Below, piece by piece: positions 45,646 to 54,189 of a stretch of 64,000 bases of DNA. The position numbers were made by a program, and so were the translations under genes. The DNA is from Gemmatimonadota bacterium (GTDB lineage: Bacteria > Gemmatimonadota > Gemmatimonadetes > Gemmatimonadales > Gemmatimonadaceae), in contig DAHUXM010000024.1 in NCBI GenBank assembly GCA_027307165.1, forward strand, positions 1 through 64,000. Direction: 5' to 3'. Position 1 is the first letter of the stretch. Each line of letters begins with the position of its first letter. The notes below the pieces were generated by a model, which did no database searches, had not been told where the DNA came from, and worked only from the letters and a program-made list of their open reading frames with translations.

Positions 45646-45821
45646 CGTCATCCCCGCGAGAGCGGGGATCCATCTGCCGGTCGTCATCCCCGCGAGAGCG
45701 GGAATCCATCTGCCGGTCGTCATTCCCGCGAAAGCGGGAATCCATCTGTTGCCGAGAAGCTTTCCGCTATCACCGCGTTCAGAGATCGATAACATGGATC
45801 CCCGCTTTCGCGGGGATGACG
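45646..45821. repeat. REP-like hairpin elements: three direct 36-bp copies and one inverted copy
   Basis: Three tandem units of 36 bp begin at 45646, 45682 and 45718. Each has CGTCATyCCCGCGrrAGCGGGrATCCATCTG; inner palindromes such as TTCCCGCGAAAGCGGGAA can form stable stems. A fourth copy lies inverted at 45794-45821 (ATGGATCCCCGCTTTCGCGGGGATGACG). They lie after the AKR pair and 110 bp before the TetR gene. The sequence type is widespread in unrelated bacterial genomes as an extragenic repeat. It may terminate or stabilise the AKR transcript. Confidence 0.9.
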
Positions 45822-45903
45822 ATTTCCAGCTTCAGGTGGACAACTGACCTTTTGACATCGTGGCCCTTGCCAGTTTGGCGAGGGCTTTTTAAACTACCTG
45901 GAG

Positions 45904-45919
45904 TTAATCAATCGATTAA
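45904..45919. promoter_or_regulatory. Dyad operator candidate upstream of the TetR gene
   Basis: TTAATC (45904-45909) and GATTAA (45914-45919) are inverted 6-mers with a 4-base centre, in an AT-rich patch 15 bp before the TetR ATG. The position is right for autoregulation of the operon 45935-52871. There is no good -35, and TATTCA (45922-45927) is the best -10. Confidence 0.5.
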
Positions 45920-45934
45920 ACTATTCAGTTAAGT

Positions 45935-46570
45935 ATGTCCAACGACAGGGACGGCGAGACCGAGGAGCGGATACTCAAGGCGGCACGAACGGTCTTCGTC
46001 CGGCACGGGACCGCCGGCGCACGAATGCAGGAGATCGCCGAGGAGGCCGGCGTCAACCAGGCGCTGCTGCACTATTACTTCCGGTCCAAGGACCGCCTGG
46101 CGCAGGCTGTTTTCCGCGACGTCGCCGGGCGGATGGTACCGTCGATCGTCGCCGTGTTCGGCTCCGAGAGCAGTATCGAGCAGAAGGTCGAGCAGTTCGT
46201 TCACCTCTACATCGACGTCGTGCGACAGAGTCCGTTCATCCCGGGCTATATCGTCGCAGAGCTGCACTTCAATCCCGAGCGGCTCACGGCGCTGGCGGCG
46301 GAAATTGCGGGCACCCATCCGGCGAGCGTGATGCAGGCATTTCTGCCACGACTTGGTGCGCAGATCGACGAGCAGGTGAAGATCGGCGCGATGCGTTCGA
46401 TAGCCCCGGACCAGTTTCTGGTCAATCTGGTCGCGCTGTGCGTCTTTCCCTTCGTCGCTAGGCCGGTACTGCGCATCGTCTTCGGCCAGGACGACGCGGC
46501 GTTCTCGCGATTCCTCGACGAGCGGAGACGCGAGCTTCCTGACTTCATCCTCAACGCGCTGAGGCCGTGA
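45935..46570 (+). CDS. TetR/AcrR-family regulator of the ABC efflux operon
   Basis: 211 residues. HTH region: EERILKAARTVFVRHGTAGARMQEIAEEAGVNQALLHYYFRSKDRLAQAVF, a textbook TetR DNA-binding domain. The C-terminal helical ligand domain is CBS-like with FVHLYIDVVRQSPFIPGYIVAELHFN and ends RRRELPDFILNALRP. The TGA overlaps the next start (TGATG). It should repress the six efflux genes downstream. Confidence 0.95.
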   Translation: MSNDRDGETEERILKAARTVFVRHGTAGARMQEIAEEAGVNQALLHYYFRSKDRLAQAVFRDVAGRMVPSIVAVFGSESSIEQKVEQFVHLYIDVVRQSPFIPGYIVAELHFNPERLTALAAEIAGTHPASVMQAFLPRLGAQIDEQVKIGAMRSIAPDQFLVNLVALCVFPFVARPVLRIVFGQDDAAFSRFLDERRRELPDFILNALRP

Positions 46571-47895
46571 TGAAGTGTCGTCAATCAGTTGGCGCGATCG
46601 TATGTGCGGCGATTTCAATTTGCGCCGGTCCGATGATGCTGCACGCGCAGCAGTCGGCGGCGCGCGACTCGCTTCGGCTCGGCGACCTGCAGAACCGTGC
46701 GGTGCAGCACGACCCGCGCACTCGGCAGCTCGATCTGCTATCGTCGCAGTCGGCGCTCCGGATGCAGGATATAGATGCATCGCGGCTTCCCGTAATCGGC
46801 GCGAATGCTCAGGGGCAGTATCAATCGCAAGTGGTGACGCTCCCGCTGCAGCTTCCGAAGGGATTGTCAGTGCCCGTTCCGGCGCACGACACCTACGACG
46901 CGCACGTCGGTGCGCAGCAGCCGATCTACGACCCGACAGTGAGCGCACGACGGGGCGTCGAGCGCGCACAGCTTGCAGCGTCGGAGGCTGGTGTTGAGGC
47001 ATCCACGTTCGCTCTGCGCCAGAACGTCAACGACGCGTACTTCGCGGCGTTGCTGCAGCAGGCTCAACGCGCCGAGCAGGAGAGCGCGATCACCGACCTG
47101 GAAGCCAGGCGAAAGGTTGCGGTCAGCCGCGTCGCGCAAGGATCGGCGCTGCCAAGTGAGACGGACATGCTCGATGCGGAGCTCCTGCGTCGCCGTCAGG
47201 GGGTCGCGCAGCTTGCCGCCAGTCGCGACGCTGCACTGGTCGTGCTCAGCGATCTCACCGGCCAGAAGATAACGAGCGCGGATGCGCTGGTACTGCCGGA
47301 TCTGGGCGCGGAGGTTGCGCGAGCACGACAGGATATCGACACGTTGCGTGCGCGGCCAGAATACGAGCAGTTCGCGCGCACACGTGACGTTCTGGCGCAG
47401 CAACAGGTATCGCTCGGCGCGGCAGATCTGCCGCGCGTGTCCGCATTTGGACGCGCCGGCTATGGGAGACCCGGGCTGAACCCGCTGGCGCAGGAATTCA
47501 GCAACTACTGGCTCGCCGGCGTTCAGGTCGAATGGACGCCATGGAACTGGGGCACAACGAGACGGGATCGCGAGGTGCTTGCGCTGCAGCGACAGATCGT
47601 TGCCACCAATGAGGCTGCATTCACGCAGGGTGTTCGACGAGCGATTGCGCATGACGTCGCCTCGATCGATCAGCTGGCACAAACACTGGTGGACGACGAC
47701 ACGATCGTCGCTCTGTGCGAGAAGATTCTTCGCGAAACGGGATTCCGGTTTTCGGAAGGTGTGATCACGTCGGCGGAATACGTGGATCGCGAAACCGACC
47801 TGCTGGACGCGCGGCTGTCGCGCGCCACGCATCGCGTGCAGTTGGCACAGGCGCGCGCGAACTTTCTGACATCACTAGGCCTGGGAGTTCACTGA
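46570..47895 (+). CDS. TolC-like outer-membrane efflux protein
   Basis: 441 residues from ATG 46570 (a GTG lies one codon earlier). The signal peptide is GAIVCAAISICAGPMMLHAQ. Two OEP repeats, each with long helices and short beta segments: LGDLQNRAVQHDPRTRQLDLLSSQSALRMQDIDASRLP in the first half and QFARTRDVLAQQQVSLGAADLPRVSAFGRAGYG in the second. A conserved VQVEWTPWNWG motif begins the second membrane strand. It forms the outer-membrane channel of this tripartite system. The TGA overlaps the adaptor ATG (TGATG). Confidence 0.93.
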   Translation: MKCRQSVGAIVCAAISICAGPMMLHAQQSAARDSLRLGDLQNRAVQHDPRTRQLDLLSSQSALRMQDIDASRLPVIGANAQGQYQSQVVTLPLQLPKGLSVPVPAHDTYDAHVGAQQPIYDPTVSARRGVERAQLAASEAGVEASTFALRQNVNDAYFAALLQQAQRAEQESAITDLEARRKVAVSRVAQGSALPSETDMLDAELLRRRQGVAQLAASRDAALVVLSDLTGQKITSADALVLPDLGAEVARARQDIDTLRARPEYEQFARTRDVLAQQQVSLGAADLPRVSAFGRAGYGRPGLNPLAQEFSNYWLAGVQVEWTPWNWGTTRRDREVLALQRQIVATNEAAFTQGVRRAIAHDVASIDQLAQTLVDDDTIVALCEKILRETGFRFSEGVITSAEYVDRETDLLDARLSRATHRVQLAQARANFLTSLGLGVH

Positions 47896-48875
47896 TGACT
47901 CGCTCTGGTATTACCGGCATCGGCGGGACGCGCTGCGCGGCGCTGGCGCTGGCCGTCAGTTTCACTTTCGCCGGTTGCGGAGGCGGAAGCAAGCCTGATG
48001 CGTACGGCAACTTCGAAGCGACCGAGGTTGTGGTATCGTCGCAAACTGCGGGACAGATTCAGCGCTTCACTCCCGTTGAAGGAATGCAGCTCGCACGCGG
48101 CGCGGAGGTGGCGCTCGTCGACACGACCCAGCTTGCGCTGCAGCAGGAGCAGGTGGACGCCCAGCGCAATGCGGCGAACGAGCGCAATACCGAAGCTGCG
48201 AGGCAGTTGAAGGTATTGCTGGTGCAACGGGACGTCGCGCAGCGGGCATACAAGCGCACGCAGCGACTTCACGCAGAGCAGGCGGCGACGGCACAACAGT
48301 TGGATCAGGCCGAGCGGGATTATCGCACCTTGCTGGCGCAGATAGAAGCTGCCCGGGCACAGAGCAGCAGCGTGGGGATGGAGGCCGCGTCCGCGGATGC
48401 GCAGGTGGCGCAGATTCGCGACCGGATCGGCAAGAGCCTGGTGACGAATCCGCAGGCGGGGACTGTGTTGACGACGTACGCACGCGCCGGGGAAGTGGTG
48501 CAGGCCGGAACGCCGCTCTACCGGATCGCGGATCTCGACACTCTGGTATTGCGGGCGTACGTGAGCGAGCCGCAACTGTCGTCATTCAGGGTCGGACAGA
48601 TTGTCGACGTGCATGTCGATCGTCGCGGTCATGTAATGACGCTGCCCGGAACAGTAAGTTGGGTGTCGTCCACGTCGGAATTCACACCGACACCGGTTCA
48701 GACGCGCGATGAGCGCGTGGATCTCGTGTACGCGGTCAAGGTGCGCGTGGTCAATCGCGATGGCGCGCTCAAGATTGGAATGCCGGGCGACGTGTCCATT
48801 CGAGCGACGAGCGCGAAAGCCGTCGTGAATCCTGCGGCCAACAGCGATTCACCGGCACCGGCGCGCCGCTCATGA
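47895..48875 (+). CDS. HlyD-family lipoprotein adaptor (YbhG-like)
   Basis: 326 residues from ATG 47895. The lipobox is SFTFAGCGG. The lipoyl half (VVSSQTAGQIQRFTPVEGMQLARGAEVALVDTTQLAL), a coiled coil (QVDAQRNAANERNTEAARQLKVLLVQRDVAQRAYKRTQRLHAEQAATAQQLDQAERDYRTLLAQIEAARAQ), then the second lipoyl half and beta-barrel (NPQAGTVLTTYARAGEVVQAGTPLYRIADLDTLVLRAYVSE). It bridges the ABC-2 pump and the TolC-like channel. The stop overlaps the ATPase start (ATGA). Confidence 0.92.
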   Translation: MTRSGITGIGGTRCAALALAVSFTFAGCGGGSKPDAYGNFEATEVVVSSQTAGQIQRFTPVEGMQLARGAEVALVDTTQLALQQEQVDAQRNAANERNTEAARQLKVLLVQRDVAQRAYKRTQRLHAEQAATAQQLDQAERDYRTLLAQIEAARAQSSSVGMEAASADAQVAQIRDRIGKSLVTNPQAGTVLTTYARAGEVVQAGTPLYRIADLDTLVLRAYVSEPQLSSFRVGQIVDVHVDRRGHVMTLPGTVSWVSSTSEFTPTPVQTRDERVDLVYAVKVRVVNRDGALKIGMPGDVSIRATSAKAVVNPAANSDSPAPARRS

Positions 48876-49846
48876 CAGATCACGCAGTGGCGAGTTCGCG
48901 GGCGCCGCTGGAAGTTCGCGGCGTGTCCAGGCGCTTCGAGGAGACCGTCGCGCTGTCCGACGTCTCGTTCGCGGTGAACGCGGGCGAACTGTTTGGGCTC
49001 GTGGGGCCGGACGGTGCCGGGAAGACCACGCTGTTTCGCATTCTGACGACGCTGCTTGTTCCGGACTCCGGCACGGCGACGGTCCTGGGGCTGGATGTGG
49101 TACGCGATCTGTGGGCGATTCGCTCCAGAGTTGGTTACATGCCCGGGCGGTTCTCGCTTTATCCGGATCTGAGCGTCGAGGAGAATCTGAGCTTCTTCGC
49201 TTCGGTGTTCGGCACGAGCATCGACGAAGGGCGCGCCATCATCGCGCCGATCTACGACCAGATAGAGCCGTTCAAGGACCGTCGCGCTGGTGCGCTGTCT
49301 GGTGGGATGAAGCAGAAGCTGGCGCTTTGCTGTGCGCTGGTCCACTGTCCCGAGATTCTCTTTCTCGACGAGCCGACGACTGGCGTCGATGCGGTCTCGC
49401 GACGCGAATTCTGGGATCTGCTCGGCGCGCTCAAGAAGTCCGGCCTGCCGATTCTGGTATCGACCGCTTACATGGACGAGGCGACACGCTGCGATCGGGT
49501 CGGGCTGATTCAGCGAGGGCGCATTCTTGCCGTGGATGCTCCTGCGGCGATCGCGGCGCGATATCCGAACCCGCTGATCGCCGTGCATGCAAACGAGCGG
49601 CACAAGCTGATCCAGTCGCTCCGGGATTACCAGCATGCGAAATCGGTCTATCCGTTCGGCGATGAAGTCCATTACAGCGATGCGCGAGCCGCGAAGGCGA
49701 TGGATGATATCGTGGCGGAGCTGCGCACGTATCTCGCCGGTAGCGGATTCACGGATCTTCGCGTGAAACCGATATCGGCTGGAGTCGAGGATGCGTTCAT
49801 GGAGTTGATGGGACAGCCAGAAGCGACCGTCAGGGCGGCGGCATGA
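48872..49846 (+). CDS. ABC-2 type transporter ATPase (first)
   Basis: 324 residues. Walker A is GPDGAGKTTLF, the Q-loop region is VGYMPGRFSLYPDLSVEENL, signature LSGGMKQKLALCCALVH, Walker B FLDEPTTGVDAVSRREFWDLL. The PG(R/Q)FSLY motif is typical of YbhF-like drug/Na+ pumps. The C-terminal ~90 residues form a regulatory extension. Overlaps both neighbours by ATGA. Confidence 0.95.
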   Translation: MTDHAVASSRAPLEVRGVSRRFEETVALSDVSFAVNAGELFGLVGPDGAGKTTLFRILTTLLVPDSGTATVLGLDVVRDLWAIRSRVGYMPGRFSLYPDLSVEENLSFFASVFGTSIDEGRAIIAPIYDQIEPFKDRRAGALSGGMKQKLALCCALVHCPEILFLDEPTTGVDAVSRREFWDLLGALKKSGLPILVSTAYMDEATRCDRVGLIQRGRILAVDAPAAIAARYPNPLIAVHANERHKLIQSLRDYQHAKSVYPFGDEVHYSDARAAKAMDDIVAELRTYLAGSGFTDLRVKPISAGVEDAFMELMGQPEATVRAAA

Positions 49847-50592
49847 CGACGGCGATCGACGTAAGGAATCTGACGCGACGCTTCGGCAGCTTCACCGCTG
49901 TCGAGTCCATCAGTTTCGATGTGCGGCAGGGTGAAGTGTTCGGCTTCCTCGGCGCCAATGGAGCAGGGAAGACGACGGCGATAAAGATGCTGATCGGTTT
50001 GCTGGCGCCGAGTTCCGGTCAGGCGAGCGTGGCTGGATTCGATGTGTCGACCAATCCGGACGATGTGCGGCGGCACATCGGATACATGAGTCAGCGCTTC
50101 TCGTTGTACGAGGATCTCACGGTTCGTGAAAACATCACGCTGTACGGCGGAATCTACGGACTGACCGATTCGGAGATCCGGGACCGTGGCGACGCATTGA
50201 TAGGGACACTGCAACTGGGCCGCTCGAGCGATGAGCGCGTCGAGTCGCTACCGCTGGGGTGGAAGCAGAAGCTCGCGTTCTCCGTCGCAATGCTGCACGA
50301 ACCTGCGGTTGTCTTTCTGGACGAGCCAACCGGCGGTGTCGATCCGATCACGCGCAGGCAGTTCTGGGAGATGATTTACACTGTCGCCGAGCGTGGCACG
50401 ACTGTGTTCGTCACGACTCACTATCTGGATGAGGCCGAGTATTGCGACCGGATCTCGATAATGGTGGACGGCCGCATCGCGGCGATGGGGGCGCCGGCGG
50501 AAGTGAAGCAGAGGTTCGGCGCTGCAACGCTGGACGAGGTCTTTCTGGGACTGGTACGTCCAGCAGGCGTACAGACTCCACAGTCAGCCTGA
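49843..50592 (+). CDS. ABC-2 type transporter ATPase (second)
   Basis: 249 residues. Walker A is GANGAGKTTAIKML, Q-loop GYMSQRFSLYEDLTVRENITLYGGIYGL, signature LPLGWKQKLAFSVAMLHEP (the usual LSGGxKQ is LPLGWKQ), Walker B FLDEPTGGVDPITRRQFWEMI. In E. coli YbhF both ATPase halves are fused; here they are separate genes. The altered signature suggests one degenerate ATPase site in the heterodimer. Confidence 0.95.
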   Translation: MTTAIDVRNLTRRFGSFTAVESISFDVRQGEVFGFLGANGAGKTTAIKMLIGLLAPSSGQASVAGFDVSTNPDDVRRHIGYMSQRFSLYEDLTVRENITLYGGIYGLTDSEIRDRGDALIGTLQLGRSSDERVESLPLGWKQKLAFSVAMLHEPAVVFLDEPTGGVDPITRRQFWEMIYTVAERGTTVFVTTHYLDEAEYCDRISIMVDGRIAAMGAPAEVKQRFGAATLDEVFLGLVRPAGVQTPQSA

Positions 50593-50598
50593 ATTCAA

Positions 50599-51714
50599 AT
50601 GGCCGACCGCAGATCAGCGCTGCACGCATTCATCGTGAAGGAGATGCGGCACATCCTTCGCGATCGGCAGACGTTGACGATCCTGTTGTTGCTCCCGCTA
50701 GCCATGGTGGTGTTGTTCGGCTACGCGTTGCGGAATGACATAACTGATGTGCGGCTCGTCGTGATCGATCCGACGCCCGACTACGCGACGATTGCCCTGC
50801 GCAACCGGTTCGCGGGCAATCCACGGTTTGAAATCGTGGCAACATCGCAGACACCGGATCTGGCGGAGCCATTGTTTCGTCGCGGAGATGCCGACCTTGC
50901 GCTGGCGTTCCCGCCGCGGTTCGCAGAATCGCTATCCCAGGGCGTGCCAACCCGCCTGCTGTTGGTCGGCGATGCGTCCGACCCCAATACCGGAAGCACG
51001 ATGGCCGCGTACGCGACCGCTGTGATCACCAGCTACCAGACGGAAATCGGTGCTACGGGGCAGGCGGTTCGAATAGTTCCGCAGCTGCGAATGCGCTTCA
51101 ACCCGACGCTGGAGAGCGTGAATCTGTTCGTGCCCGGGCTCATCGCGCTGGTGCTGACCCTCATCACAGCGCTCATGACGTCGATATCGCTGTCGCGCGA
51201 GAAGGAGCGCGGCACGCTTGAAATATTGCTGGTATCGCCGCTTCACCCGTGGCAGATCATACTCGGCAAGGTAATGCCGTATCTGTTGCTGGCACTTGGC
51301 AACGTCGCGACTGCATTGCTGGCGGCGTGGGCGGTATTCCATGTCCCGTTCCGGGGCAGCCTGGTGCTGCTGCTATCGGCCAGCGTTCTCTATTCGATGG
51401 TGGGCCTTTCTCTTGGGGTGCTTATCGCCGCGTTGGCACCGTCCCAGCGCGCGGCGATGCTTGCAGCGCTCGCTGGAACGATGCTGCCGAACGCGTTGCT
51501 GTCCGGGATGATATTCCCGATAGCCAGCCTTCCGGCATGGTTGCGCATGGTGACGTATGTAGTTCCAGCGCGCTGGTTCATCGTGATCGCGCGCGGGATC
51601 ATGCTGAAGGGTGTGGGGCTTACCTATCTTTGGAAGGAACTTGCGGTACTCACGGTCATGCTCGTCGTGCTGCTGATAGCCGCTGTGCGCAGTTTCAAGC
51701 CGAGGTTCGCGTGA
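50599..51714 (+). CDS. ABC-2 type permease (YbhS-like, first)
   Basis: 371 residues. N-terminal anchor IVKEMRHILRDRQTLTILLLLPLAMVVLFGYALRN, a periplasmic domain of ~140 residues, then five membrane helices (LFVPGLIALVLTLITALMTSISLSREKERGTLEILLVSPLHPWQIILGKVMPYLLLALGNVATALLAAW...). EKERGTLEILLVSP is the family loop. The TGA overlaps the GTG of the next permease (GTGA). Confidence 0.94.
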   Translation: MADRRSALHAFIVKEMRHILRDRQTLTILLLLPLAMVVLFGYALRNDITDVRLVVIDPTPDYATIALRNRFAGNPRFEIVATSQTPDLAEPLFRRGDADLALAFPPRFAESLSQGVPTRLLLVGDASDPNTGSTMAAYATAVITSYQTEIGATGQAVRIVPQLRMRFNPTLESVNLFVPGLIALVLTLITALMTSISLSREKERGTLEILLVSPLHPWQIILGKVMPYLLLALGNVATALLAAWAVFHVPFRGSLVLLLSASVLYSMVGLSLGVLIAALAPSQRAAMLAALAGTMLPNALLSGMIFPIASLPAWLRMVTYVVPARWFIVIARGIMLKGVGLTYLWKELAVLTVMLVVLLIAAVRSFKPRFA

Positions 51715-52871
51715 GGCTGCGGGTGCTGCGTTTTCTGTTGCGAAAGGAATTCCTGCAGATCGTGCGCGATCGCACGTTGCTCGGGATGCTGTTCATCATG
51801 CCGGTGATTCAGCTGCTGGTGCTCGCGAATGCGGTGACGTTCGAGGTAAAGAGCGCGCGCATGTACATCATCGACAAGGACCACAGCAGCATGTCGCGGG
51901 GGGTTGCGACGCGACTGGCAGCGTCGGGGCGGTTCGTGCCGACGGAATCATCTCCGTCGATGGCCGAGGGTGACGAGGCGATCCTGGACCGACGAGTCGA
52001 TCTGATCGTCGTGATTCCGGAGGGCTTCGAGCGCGAAATCGTGCGCGATCATCGTGCACCGTTGCAGCTCGTGTTCAACGCAGAGGACGGCGCCGCAGCC
52101 GCCGTGATGCAGACGTACGCCAATGCGATTGTGATGAACTATGCCGGAGAGCTCGGTGCCGAGGTGAGTCCGTCGGTCGTTACGAAACTGAGCGTCGGTG
52201 ATGGTGGAGCGCCCGCGCGAGGTCATCCCGTGATGGAACTGCGCCGGCGCGGTTGGTACAACTCCGAGCTGGACTATCGTGAGTACATGGTTCCTGGAAT
52301 TCTCGTGGTGCTGGTGACGATGATCGGCACGCTGTTGACGGCGATGAACATAGTCCGTGAGAAGGAAGCTGGAACGCTCGACCAGCTCAATGTGACCCCC
52401 ATCAACCGGTCGACCTTCATCGCCGCCAAGCTGATACCGCTCTGGACCTTCGCGATGATCGACCTCTCGATAGGGCTTGTGGTGGCGCGGTTCGTCTTTC
52501 ACGTACCGGTGCTCGGCAGCCTCGTACTGGTATTCTTCGCCGCGACGATCTATCTCGTTGGTGCGCTCGGCATCGGACTCTGGATCTCGACCGTTGCGGA
52601 GACGCAGCAGCAGGCGATGTTCGTGACATTCTCGCTGTTGATGGTGTACCTCCTCATGAGTGGGCTGTTCACACCCATTCGTGGCATGCCTGTATGGGCG
52701 CAGTGGACCACCGAGATCAACCCGATCGCGCATTTCGTGGCTCTCATGCGGGCCGTGCTGCTCAAGGGTGCCCGGACGCGCGACGTCGCATCGCATCTCG
52801 CCGCCCTGGCCGCGATCAGTTCCGTGGTGCTCAGCATCGCCATACGCCAGTATCACAAGCGGTCGGCCTGA
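51711..52871 (+). CDS. ABC-2 type permease (YbhR-like, second)
   Basis: 386 residues from GTG 51711. Same topology: FLLRKEFLQIVRDRTLLGMLFIMPVIQLLVLANAVTFEVK, periplasmic domain ~40-225, then YMVPGILVVLVTMIGTLLTAMNIVREKEAGTLDQLNVTPINRSTFIAAKLIPLWTF and following helices, ending RQYHKRSA. The pair of permeases is the usual heterodimer of YbhFSR-like pumps. It is the last gene of the seven-gene operon 45935-52871. The frame is also open far upstream within the first permease; that part is not translated. Confidence 0.94.
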   Translation: MRLRVLRFLLRKEFLQIVRDRTLLGMLFIMPVIQLLVLANAVTFEVKSARMYIIDKDHSSMSRGVATRLAASGRFVPTESSPSMAEGDEAILDRRVDLIVVIPEGFEREIVRDHRAPLQLVFNAEDGAAAAVMQTYANAIVMNYAGELGAEVSPSVVTKLSVGDGGAPARGHPVMELRRRGWYNSELDYREYMVPGILVVLVTMIGTLLTAMNIVREKEAGTLDQLNVTPINRSTFIAAKLIPLWTFAMIDLSIGLVVARFVFHVPVLGSLVLVFFAATIYLVGALGIGLWISTVAETQQQAMFVTFSLLMVYLLMSGLFTPIRGMPVWAQWTTEINPIAHFVALMRAVLLKGARTRDVASHLAALAAISSVVLSIAIRQYHKRSA

Positions 52872-52955
52872 CTTCCCGCGGGCGCGCGTCTTGCTCCAAT
52901 TGGAGCTACCCGGCGGTATATTCCGCGGGTACCATCTGTGACCAGGGTCGTTCCA

Positions 52956-53240
52956 ATGGCTTCTCAAACCTGCACTCATCTCGACCAGGTACGCAATGTC
53001 GAGCCGCGCACGCCGAACGGCTGCGAGGAGTGTCTCAAGATGCACAGCAGGTGGGTACACCTGCGTCTGTGTCTCGACTGCGGACATGTGGGCTGCTGCG
53101 ACAGCTCGCCGAACAAGCATGCCACGAAGCACTTCCACGCAACAGGACATCCGATCATGCGCTCATTCGAGCCAGGTGAGGATTGGGGCTGGTGTTACGT
53201 CGACGACGTGACGTTCGAGCCTGCGCCACAGGCGCGGTGA
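52956..53240 (+). CDS. UBP-type zinc-finger protein
   Basis: 94 residues from ATG 52956; GTG 52938 is in frame and would add six. The whole protein is one ZnF-UBP: TCTHLDQVRNVEPRTPNGCEECLKMHSRWVHLRLCLDCGHVGCCDSSPNKHATKHFHATGHPIMRSFEPGEDWGWCYVD. All zinc-binding Cys/His are present (CTH, CEEC, CLDC, CCD, HATKH, H). Bacteria lack ubiquitin, so the ligand of this small stand-alone finger is unknown. It precedes the DUF5996 gene by 4 bp. Confidence 0.92.
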   Translation: MASQTCTHLDQVRNVEPRTPNGCEECLKMHSRWVHLRLCLDCGHVGCCDSSPNKHATKHFHATGHPIMRSFEPGEDWGWCYVDDVTFEPAPQAR

Positions 53241-53244
53241 CCTT

Positions 53245-54189
53245 GTGACCGCGCACCAGGTAGCGGCGGCAACAGATGGTGATGCCGTCTGGCCGGAGCT
53301 GACGCTCGCATCGTGGCAGGACAGCTATGCGACGCTGCACATGCTTACGCAGATTGTCGGCAAGACCCGACTCGCGCTGGCGCCAATGGTGAATCACTGG
53401 TGGCAGGTGACGCTCTACGTAACGGAGCGCGGCCTCACGACCAGTTCCATGCCGTTCGGCAAGCATACCGCCACGGTGGATTTTGATTTCATCTATCACA
53501 ACGTCGCGATACGAACGAGCGCGGGGCAGACTCGCACGATTCCCCTCGTCCAGCGTCCCGTGCGCGAATTCTACATCGAATATCTCGATGTTCTTGCTGC
53601 GCTCGGAATCGGTGCGAAGATCAGAGGAGTGCCCGTCGAGGTCGAAACTGCGGTTCCGTTCGCGGAAGATACGCAGCACGCGTCATACGACGCGGACTCC
53701 GTGAACCGATGGTGGCGTGCGATGGTTCAGGTTGACCGCGTCTTCGAGCAGTTCCGCGGGCGTTTCGAGGGGAAGGCGAGCCCCGTACACTTCTTCTGGG
53801 GAAGCTTCGACATCGCTGCAACACGGTTTTCGGGACGTGGCGCACCGCTGCATCCCGGCGGTGCTCCCAACTGCCCCGATTACGTCATGCAGGAGGCGTA
53901 CTCGAGAGAGTGCAGCAGCGTGGGATTCTGGCCCGGCGGTGGTACTCAGGAAGCGGCGTTCTATTCGTACGCGTACCCTGAGCCGGACGGTTACAGGGAA
54001 TATCCTCCGGGGCCGGAGAGCGCATACTACGATGCGAACATGCGGGAGTTCATACTGCCTTACGAGGCGGTGCGTACTGCCCCGTCGCCCGACGAAATGC
54101 TGCTGGAGTTCTGCGAGAGTACCTACGAAGCGGCGGCTGATCGTGCCGCATGGGATCGTGAATCATTGGAGCGGAAGGGCAAGCGATGA
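53245..54189 (+). CDS. DUF5996 family protein
   Basis: 314 residues from GTG 53245. Diagnostic start: LASWQDSYATLHMLTQIVGKTRLALAPMVNHWWQVTLYVTERGLTTSSMPFG. Later motifs are VDFDFIYHNVAIRTSAG, the FFWGSFDIAATRFSGRGAPLHPGGAPNCPDYVMQEAYSRECSSVGFWPGGG block and YAYPEPDGYREYPPGP. This is a conserved, uncharacterised bacterial family with aromatic and glycine-rich loops. It forms an operon with the PNPOx-like gene (ATGA overlap). Confidence 0.92.
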   Translation: MTAHQVAAATDGDAVWPELTLASWQDSYATLHMLTQIVGKTRLALAPMVNHWWQVTLYVTERGLTTSSMPFGKHTATVDFDFIYHNVAIRTSAGQTRTIPLVQRPVREFYIEYLDVLAALGIGAKIRGVPVEVETAVPFAEDTQHASYDADSVNRWWRAMVQVDRVFEQFRGRFEGKASPVHFFWGSFDIAATRFSGRGAPLHPGGAPNCPDYVMQEAYSRECSSVGFWPGGGTQEAAFYSYAYPEPDGYREYPPGPESAYYDANMREFILPYEAVRTAPSPDEMLLEFCESTYEAAADRAAWDRESLERKGKR

